This document shows, piece by piece, positions 34,601 through 38,548 of a stretch of DNA of 38,548 bases (the stretch's first letter is position 1; the number at the start of each line of letters is the position of its first letter). Position numbers and translations under genes: made by a program. Source of the stretch: a virus; the IMG/VR virus record IMGVR_UViG_3300007541_000060, positions 1-38,548 of that record; one strand, 5' to 3'. The notes beneath the pieces are model-generated. The model had not been told where the DNA came from and made no database searches. It saw only the letters and a program-made list of their open reading frames with translations.

Positions 34601-35514
34601 CTAGATCTTATTACAATAAATTTAATAGATGTGGTGTTGCATTTAACGTTGGTTTTATTAAAGACTCAAACGTAATGAAGGTGGTTCAAGGCGAAGCTAT
34701 TGTGCCTCAGGCGGCAACACATGATTTAGGCTGGGGCAAAATTAAGAACCATTACTACCATAAGGTTAATGAGATTAATCCGAATGGCGTATTGAAGCTA
34801 ACTAAAGGTGGAGACTTCTTGCCAGTTTACCCAATGATTGACGAGATAGCAATCGACTACAAAGATGTTAATGTCTTTAAGTCTTCTTGGGAAGATGGTT
34901 ATTACACAAGGTCTCTAGCTGGTGGTAAAAAGGTCAATGTTGCCGGTACTTTTGACACTGCAGAAGAAAGATCTTATCTAGGTTCTACTGTGATGAAACT
35001 ACAAGAAGCTTATTTCTTAACAGAGTTTACAGTTCAGTTTGCGAACTCAGAAGAAGAGCTAGACGATATTCTAAGAACTAACAACAACGAGAATGATGTT
35101 GTAATTTATGAAGACGACCAGACACTAATTGCTGACTTCTACATGAATGACGTGGTCTATCAAAAATTAAGTGATCTTGGTGCTTTAAGCACACTGTCTC
35201 AGTTTATTGATCCTGCGAAGTCAATTGGTGACAAAACTACACTAAGCGATGACATGCAGGACTACGTAAATAAGAACTTGATTCAAGCGTTTACAATTGA
35301 CCAGATTGACCTTTGGGTAAGTAGATTTAAAGGATCTCAGTCTAATATATTAAGTACTTCAAGCCTAGAAGGTTTAGATGATGGTGGTTTTACAAGGGAC
35401 CAAAGCTTTACTTATAGTTTACACGGTGACACGCCGCTAAACTTCAGGTTGATATATAACAAAAGGCTAGGATATTCTTATAACATTAGACCTATGATAA
35501 AAATACAGTCATAA
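28639..35514 (+). CDS. Giant tail protein (2291 aa) with four Cys-bounded N-terminal repeats
   Basis: The largest gene in the window. Residues about 4-95, 102-211, 235-350 and 358-470 look like four diverged copies of a beta domain of roughly 100 residues: each begins with an SITxYY or IYY-like strand, contains an IF(A/S)D or LYKD strand, and most end near a Cys. Copies two and three are joined by a Gly-Thr-Ser linker (215-235). A Cys-rich segment (CCDC, about 595-598) closes the repeat region. The remaining about 1,690 residues form an unrecognised mostly beta protein with many Tyr, Asn and Asp and no catalytic motif. It is preceded by its own promoter-like box. The next gene, a collagen-like fibre, starts two nucleotides after its stop. 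Most likely a long tail fibre or whisker-like arm, or a large baseplate shell; which end contacts the host is unknown. Confidence 0.78.
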   Translation: MALQSISLYYKWGVSDPCNEGGQGTLGIFYWDDGGFPIPNTLDVIATNSIPIFADATLIDPAPDGYYYSGPFPDSIITEPYKWDSSGGWGSLFQCQASTTASITVYYKDPDQLASGEAPEDTNPCDPIVSASQKTIYYDSTAQGGVGFGLTLEQAIDYNVDVFSDFTLSQTLNDGWYADDDFPDSVNDVNVYLFLGGEDYENLNTNGYIKCEATGGTSGTSGTSGTSGTSGTAGTFSLKVANNDDKALCQDVADDDPNSIIPFSNIYYWTSSGPLTLAQVAAANIFIFSDPGAAANYGLQVQNGLPPTYDGIVKVSSYYREFNQSGIFYWNYNNSNPPNSKWIPELQDECEPIPEPEVRSITLYHDNTLSDPDSISEYCCSNNATTDLYYYYSVTVYPNLLTLANAGVLLYKDVDAAELIPFGIWGDETGLGTDKLLKFRLNNDGQPAWFGLDDSDTETESPNITQYFNCADFTQPAGSPNTNIQSTSPFANKVFYAFHSCEPTAGEHILHVVDGQHFDNVDNFMSNFIETLVTNGYPTIETGVIGCQTYKHRVVAESIEEAVQLLKAEESAGVFYYDAVQESELSDLGIGDDVILSIYADCCDCIQRLNSSSYQFGETGVVQPAGLGPNFAVERNAKLDNVAKPLLRTNPKLTTNVKLVVNSRDELYLDSISATDDLASANYKKFPINPRGSYAYDLTRFYTKNKTPLEIVYTTKRRDSDFSVFSEYEKQIEEDYHYGTTMNYSKLYDEEFRMFAPIYVDLNMPKKFVIYRINDPKDNTSFTDSALGNEARIKKLIEKSEIVKVFDLTKKSNIGKYLRNYVQDQAFPKAPITFSFEENEKTTYNGIDLIKGGFTKKAEYIHSDFILKDKPLIAANDFITDGFRRNNIAAANIINMEFLFDDPHANTYSVNRYIGLYVDDIETGSGRVSSIRNGNIIFKNVNSNMSSTFDYAAIPSYKMLTEMPILAYARTGENYYKLDNTKRYDHSRLELRVQDPRNEIPAQLGIQYKGQTIDIKASPSRGFDFIKVKVVDIPNHNDKIALATIKNESYRFTFVKFVANTIVQIDDSVGNTISFNTGTNINTALSNLEAAYAAPFADVYSLELLDNGFILTEKLANLLNLAPEVTISNGNVFNRKEIYTNVEIPNRSYYAADPNPASPNYLTKGTFSGQYFSAAGNTRDVAIALTKLIRERGDFDAFNIGDEIYVSVKIPGYKIMQQAFLVNRNNTLPFLEFEAINIDSDNELELGDLAIGTSGNWDAYFFKGGNLENKSILVTKETAPIISVGEYLPTAYKGRYNRVVDIVQDITDPAGDYLKVILSLENSVKDGEVRVFVERDLTMGLFSAYSIYDMDFDFHDTANSNLKELDYETTDQIVYEPYDTAKQNINPVAGDLLTTDILSEDYEVSPDKYFANLQPLLGNEDIDDVDLESIGSEYDRLFENEIKEFAVGSRVVPNVNKWVLRNGNTVREEPYHLNANSAFGRTNFAPDLEVTERDRKAFTHEWFYVENLPDYLRFWQINNTFSYINFIKGFDLTKDLFKRVDYDYFDMFMVGEGHEIDLYNEDPLERDSSLFNINSYIKSNLRKKYTIIDNGSSETFANTIFKGLNVTLKSRKEFVNNVASEFVKNTEFNGYKFSIMVKVNNQASNNSIDFEVIQNKKFKFVIFYITLNTGDVWASDLNRKLFYELKHQLNYNTVTNKYVYADINIGGALNLKAINFNGLGPYRVYGIDHADGSVPNFDSQISKNTSGTYNNIVIDLGAIGEYQVQVFSVESDGELFVQGRPTKVGGSVSDPDYYLDTVALNIADLKNATYTYIGGGFNAQQLILNELTAGNVAKVLNNNDDRVTYTTIESDGTVNNNRFTINFNDGKEIVKKVDLTTVEDIDNPKSYKLLSTDITAKLSGDTTSYIEAYDKSKKTIGYNIVATNPYYAFMVRHSGDYTVDLEPVVTFTDIYTHFKTNRKHSTLDLREQLFETPMYKHSLTSSTEINIARSYYNKFNRCGVAFNVGFIKDSNVMKVVQGEAIVPQAATHDLGWGKIKNHYYHKVNEINPNGVLKLTKGGDFLPVYPMIDEIAIDYKDVNVFKSSWEDGYYTRSLAGGKKVNVAGTFDTAEERSYLGSTVMKLQEAYFLTEFTVQFANSEEELDDILRTNNNENDVVIYEDDQTLIADFYMNDVVYQKLSDLGALSTLSQFIDPAKSIGDKTTLSDDMQDYVNKNLIQAFTIDQIDLWVSRFKGSQSNILSTSSLEGLDDGGFTRDQSFTYSLHGDTPLNFRLIYNKRLGYSYNIRPMIKIQS
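29284..29343 (+). repeat. 9-bp tandem repeat encoding Gly-Thr-Ser linker
   Basis: About 6.7 copies of a GGAACTAGT unit, with the first four nearly identical and the last three degenerate (TCT or GCA in place of AGT; final GGTACT). It encodes GTSGTSGTSGTSGTSGTAGT in the giant tail protein. The near-identical units suggest recent slippage expansion. Flexible Gly-Thr-Ser linkers are frequent in fibres of marine phages. Confidence 0.93.
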
Positions 35515-35515
35515 A

Positions 35516-37510
35516 ATGGCAATCAATATTAAAGAAATATTTCAAAACGACACTGATTCGGATAAGGTAGACAAGACGAATTACAACTTTGACCAGCTTG
35601 TTGCTAACGGCGGTGGACCGATCGGGATTAAAGGCCAGAAAGGTGAACTCGGCGGAATTGGTACAACGGGAGCAAAGGGTGAAAAAGGAGATCAAGGAGC
35701 AAAGGGTGATACTGGAGCAACTGGTGCTGATGTTAACAATTGGGGTAGAATAAGTCACAGCAACGTTGACCCTCCAGACGCTGATATATTAAAACCAAAG
35801 AGAGATACTAATACTGATGAACCTGTTTCTATTATTCTAGGCGATGAAGGTTATGAAGATGGTGTAACAGATGGTATTGACGATCCAACCGCATGGTTAA
35901 ATATAGTTTTACCTGATAGTTCAAAATACAGTAATTATGCTAGTTTTTTAAACGGCACTACTTCTGTTTTAAACCTTTCAAGTTCACCTCAGTCAGGCGT
36001 TGATACTTACCAGATTAGCCATGGAACTTCTACAAATAATGTGGACTTTAAGATAGACATTAAGAATAGTTTATACTTAATTGGACCTGATTTAGTGCAG
36101 ATTACATCTAATACTGCGATTAAGCTTAATGCTGCTAACAACCCTATTACATTAGGGCCAGATACTGGTACTTCTTCAGGTCAAATTGATCTAAGATCTG
36201 ACAGCGTTATCGCTAGAGGTAATTTAACAGTTGAAGGTACATCAGCTGGTTATATCAAAGTGCCAAATGGTAATACAGCTAATAGACCAACTGGTGCTTA
36301 CGGTATGATCCGCTACAATACTAACTTAAATGTTGGCCATAGCGGTAATTTAGGTAGCTTGGAGACCTTCGTTCAGCACCCAGATGGAGATTACTGGAAG
36401 CCTTTGGGCAATATGGTAGACGCAGACGGCGATACTTTTATTACAGTAGACTATGCTGATAACGATGGAACTGATAATGTGATTAGACTTAATGTTGGTT
36501 ACGACACTGGAGGTTCAGTTTTTACAACTGAAGTTGTTGGTACTTTTGGTGAAACTATTGGTGATGGAACAACAGATCTTGATAGAGTATTTACGTCATA
36601 TAAAGTTATTTATGCAGCTGATGATATTTTAGTAAATAACGGTTCTGGTTTAAGGATAAGAGAGAGCTCATTAGTGCCAGGCGCTAGTCAAGTTGCTGCA
36701 CAGAATAGCGGAGCCACAGCTGCCAATAGAACTTTAGCAGATTACTTTTATAGAGAAAGTGCATTACAATATGACGTTGATACATTTAATGATACTACTC
36801 CATTTAGCAGTGGTACATCCGGTGTTTCTCTTATAACTGCTAATTATAGATATACAAATCAGGTTATAAAAGCACTTGGTTGGGATCCGGATGTTGGAGC
36901 TACTCTATCAAGCGAAAACGTAGCTATTATCATTGACCACAATAAAACAAAAATGTCTTATGTTAAAGTTGGGCATATGGTAACGGTTTGGGGAAGAATA
37001 GATTATTTCCCATACTCAATAGCTAGTACTAACTTAAGCTCAGAGACTCCAGATATTAATTTTGATGGCACTAGCAACGCAGCTTCTATTACTACAGCTT
37101 CTAGAAGAGCTGCATTTGCAATCGGTAAACCAGCTACTTTCCCATATACTTCTGCTCTTACTTCTACTAGAGTTGTATTCCCAATAGCCGTTAGTTTAAA
37201 GGCACAGGACGGTACTGCATCTGAAGTTAATGTTAGATATTTTGGAGTTATTGAACCAGGTATGAATGTGTTTACAATTATACAAGTAGATGATAGTACT
37301 GGTTTTATACCGGGTAAAGAATCAGAACTAACTAATGAGCATTATGCTAAGCATTTAGATATTGATGATTTAAAATTAACTACAACGTCACCGGGTGAAG
37401 TTATTACACTAGAGTATAGCTTTAGCATGCCTACAGATGTTAATTCATATGACCTTGGGTCTTACTCGCTTAGCATGTACACCGAAGAAGATGACACAGC
37501 AACATCATAA
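35516..37510 (+). CDS. Collagen-like tail fibre protein (664 aa)
   Basis: Starts two nucleotides after the giant gene. The N-terminal 30 residues (INIKEIFQNDTDSDKVDKTN, then YNFDQLV) share a pattern with the small appendage protein at 22286 and probably anchor the fibre to the baseplate. Residues 34-71 are 13 perfect Gly-X-Y triplets with many Lys and Asp/Glu (GEKGDQGAKGDTG), which should fold as a collagen-like triple helix and make the protein a trimer. The middle is beta-rich (about 150-260), as in trimeric shafts. Near 468-490 IIIDHNKTKMSYVKVGHMVT with a following VWGRIDY resembles fibre-tip domains. The C-terminal half is likely the receptor-binding part. No chaperone domain is seen. Confidence 0.88.
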   Translation: MAINIKEIFQNDTDSDKVDKTNYNFDQLVANGGGPIGIKGQKGELGGIGTTGAKGEKGDQGAKGDTGATGADVNNWGRISHSNVDPPDADILKPKRDTNTDEPVSIILGDEGYEDGVTDGIDDPTAWLNIVLPDSSKYSNYASFLNGTTSVLNLSSSPQSGVDTYQISHGTSTNNVDFKIDIKNSLYLIGPDLVQITSNTAIKLNAANNPITLGPDTGTSSGQIDLRSDSVIARGNLTVEGTSAGYIKVPNGNTANRPTGAYGMIRYNTNLNVGHSGNLGSLETFVQHPDGDYWKPLGNMVDADGDTFITVDYADNDGTDNVIRLNVGYDTGGSVFTTEVVGTFGETIGDGTTDLDRVFTSYKVIYAADDILVNNGSGLRIRESSLVPGASQVAAQNSGATAANRTLADYFYRESALQYDVDTFNDTTPFSSGTSGVSLITANYRYTNQVIKALGWDPDVGATLSSENVAIIIDHNKTKMSYVKVGHMVTVWGRIDYFPYSIASTNLSSETPDINFDGTSNAASITTASRRAAFAIGKPATFPYTSALTSTRVVFPIAVSLKAQDGTASEVNVRYFGVIEPGMNVFTIIQVDDSTGFIPGKESELTNEHYAKHLDIDDLKLTTTSPGEVITLEYSFSMPTDVNSYDLGSYSLSMYTEEDDTATS

Positions 37511-37520
37511 CACAACCGCT

Positions 37521-38351
37521 ATGATAACATTAACATACATACTAGATAAATTAAAAGCTATTTGGCAGAATAAGCAACTCAGGAACTTCTTGGTAATTGT
37601 TCTTGTTGCTCTATTATTCTTAAAACAATGTAATCAAATCTCTAATCTAAAAAGAGAAGTAGATCAAGTTGAAGAAACTGCAAATAGAAACTTTAATAAT
37701 TACAAGGCAGCTCAAGATACAGTTAGACTTTTAGAACTTAACAATGGTAAGCAAGCTGCTACGATTAAGAGTTATGAGTTTGATATTGCTAACCTAGAAG
37801 AAGAACAAGAAAATTTAATAGCTAAGTACAAAGGTATTTTAGATATTAATAAGGACTTGAACAAGGTTAACGCTCTTCTTTCTGCAGATATTAAGATTAA
37901 AGATAGTTTGCTAGCTGCTATTTCTGTAGAAAGAATAGACTCAATTACTGAAAAAGTTACGTTTGATAGATTTGATGACTTTGGTCATGGCAATACTAGG
38001 AATTTAGCCGGTAGTATGTTTGTTTATAGGGATGGAGATAATCTACTGTACAGGGACGCTATCTTTTCAATTCAACAGGAAATGAGCCTTTATGCTGCGA
38101 TTGAAGATGCTGATGGAGATGGCCAAGATGAGATTAAGATTACAACGGACTATCCTGGCCTTATAATAACAGACATTGAAAATATAAACCTGATAAATAG
38201 TAAGTTGAACCAGAAGTATGAGAAGAAATCTGGCTGGTCTATAGGCTTAGGCGTTGGGTATGGAGTAAATTTAAACAATAACCAAGTAATTAGCTATGGC
38301 CCTAGTCTAGGCATAGGTCTTTTCTGGTCACCTAAATGGTTAAGATTTTAA
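37521..38351 (+). CDS. Membrane-anchored coiled-coil protein with OMP-like C-terminus (spanin-like candidate)
   Basis: I chose ATG 37521, 10 nt after the fibre stop; the frame is open upstream but overlaps the fibre gene. The 276-residue protein has one N-terminal membrane segment (22-36, NFLVIVLVALLFLKQ) after a basic N-terminus, then a long coiled coil (about 38-135). Residues 196-204 (DADGDGQDE) form a calcium-loop-like motif. The last 38 residues (GWSIGLGVGYGVNLNNNQ, then SYGPSLGIGLFW) look like a beta-hairpin of an outer-membrane protein, ending in Phe like the C-terminal signal of such proteins. Bacteroidota phages often encode short proteins of this architecture. It could span inner and outer membranes as a one-piece spanin, or be a different envelope protein. 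No holin or endolysin is seen in this window. Confidence 0.72.
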   Translation: MITLTYILDKLKAIWQNKQLRNFLVIVLVALLFLKQCNQISNLKREVDQVEETANRNFNNYKAAQDTVRLLELNNGKQAATIKSYEFDIANLEEEQENLIAKYKGILDINKDLNKVNALLSADIKIKDSLLAAISVERIDSITEKVTFDRFDDFGHGNTRNLAGSMFVYRDGDNLLYRDAIFSIQQEMSLYAAIEDADGDGQDEIKITTDYPGLIITDIENINLINSKLNQKYEKKSGWSIGLGVGYGVNLNNNQVISYGPSLGIGLFWSPKWLRF

Positions 38352-38352
38352 T

Positions 38353-38548
38353 ATGGCACAATCATCAAGATATTTTAGAATAGACGACGACGTACTTTTA
38401 GAGTTCATCTATCACGATCAATCTAATCCAAACGCATATGAGATTGACGTAGACGATAATGGCTCTGAGGTTATGTTCTTGGATACGGACCGAGGCAACC
38501 CATTTGCGCAAAGACACCTGATCTCTGAATTAGGCGGTGACGTTGTCA
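38353..38548 (+). CDS. Probable virion protein, 3'-truncated by window edge
   Basis: An open frame from ATG 38353, one nucleotide after the previous stop, runs to the edge (65 codons). It begins MAQSSRYFRIDDDVLLEFIY and continues with acidic segments (EIDVDDNGSEVMFLDTD). I associate this start with conserved structural proteins of large marine myoviruses, but the family is not certain. The tight spacing and A/T leader support a real gene. Confidence 0.72.
   Translation, partial: MAQSSRYFRIDDDVLLEFIYHDQSNPNAYEIDVDDNGSEVMFLDTDRGNPFAQRHLISELGGDVV

Noticed and set aside
37437-37520. Upstream extension of the spanin-like gene
   Set aside because: It would overlap the fibre gene by 74 nt and place an unrelated hydrophilic stretch before the membrane anchor; ATG 37521 fits the spacing of neighbours.

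Overview
The window looks like a late-gene segment of a large T4-like (contractile-tailed) bacteriophage genome. Every credible gene is on the + strand. Genes are tightly packed, often overlapping by 1-16 nt, and no stretch over 300 nt lacks a gene; the largest gap is about 80 nt, before the giant tail gene at 28639. I saw no tRNA, rRNA, CRISPR array or insertion sequence. The host is probably a member of the Bacteroidota (inference): start codons are preceded by A/T-rich leaders with no Shine-Dalgarno sequence, the phage S1 protein at 13534 resembles Bacteroidota ribosomal S1 as I remember it, and the tail proteins carry glycine-rich GTS linkers and Cys-bounded repeats of a kind I associate with marine Bacteroidota phages.

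Layout. (1) 1-5323: the end of an unknown gene and a strong hairpin terminator, then nucleotide and DNA metabolism genes (dCMP deaminase; a DinG/XPD-type Fe-S helicase) and six small unknown proteins. (2) 5362-13484: baseplate hub and tube-initiation module, comprising a tube-initiator-like protein, a LysM/gp53-like protein, a gp27/gpD-like hub, a second tube-initiator-like protein, a gp5/VgrG OB-fold spike without lysozyme, and a 615-residue protein of unknown role. (3) 13485-16178: a non-structural cassette inside the baseplate cluster, made of a four-domain ribosomal-S1-like protein and a putative COOH-NH2 amidoligase with a C-terminal pentapeptide-like tail, each with its own promoter-like GGATATATA box. 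(4) 16180-22275: wedge module with an unknown structural protein, gp25-like, gp6/baseplate-J-like, a 90-residue linker protein and a gp7-position protein with PKD-like domains. (5) 22286-38548: peripheral baseplate and fibre proteins, including two large coiled-coil proteins, a 2291-residue giant with four Cys-bounded N-terminal repeats, a collagen-like fibre, a membrane-anchored coiled-coil protein with a possible outer-membrane hairpin (spanin-like candidate), and the start of one more virion gene cut by the window edge.

Working together: regions 2, 4 and 5 would build the tail tip. Hub proteins nucleate the tube and carry the spike, gp25, gp6 and gp7 equivalents form the wedges, and the long proteins form the periphery and receptor-binding fibres. 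Repeated TATATA boxes 17-30 nt before several first-of-cluster genes suggest a phage late promoter. The S1-like protein is the most surprising gene: a phage copy of the factor that delivers mRNA to the ribosome, in a genome whose own mRNAs lack Shine-Dalgarno sites. Family assignments were made by reading motifs; no database search was possible.
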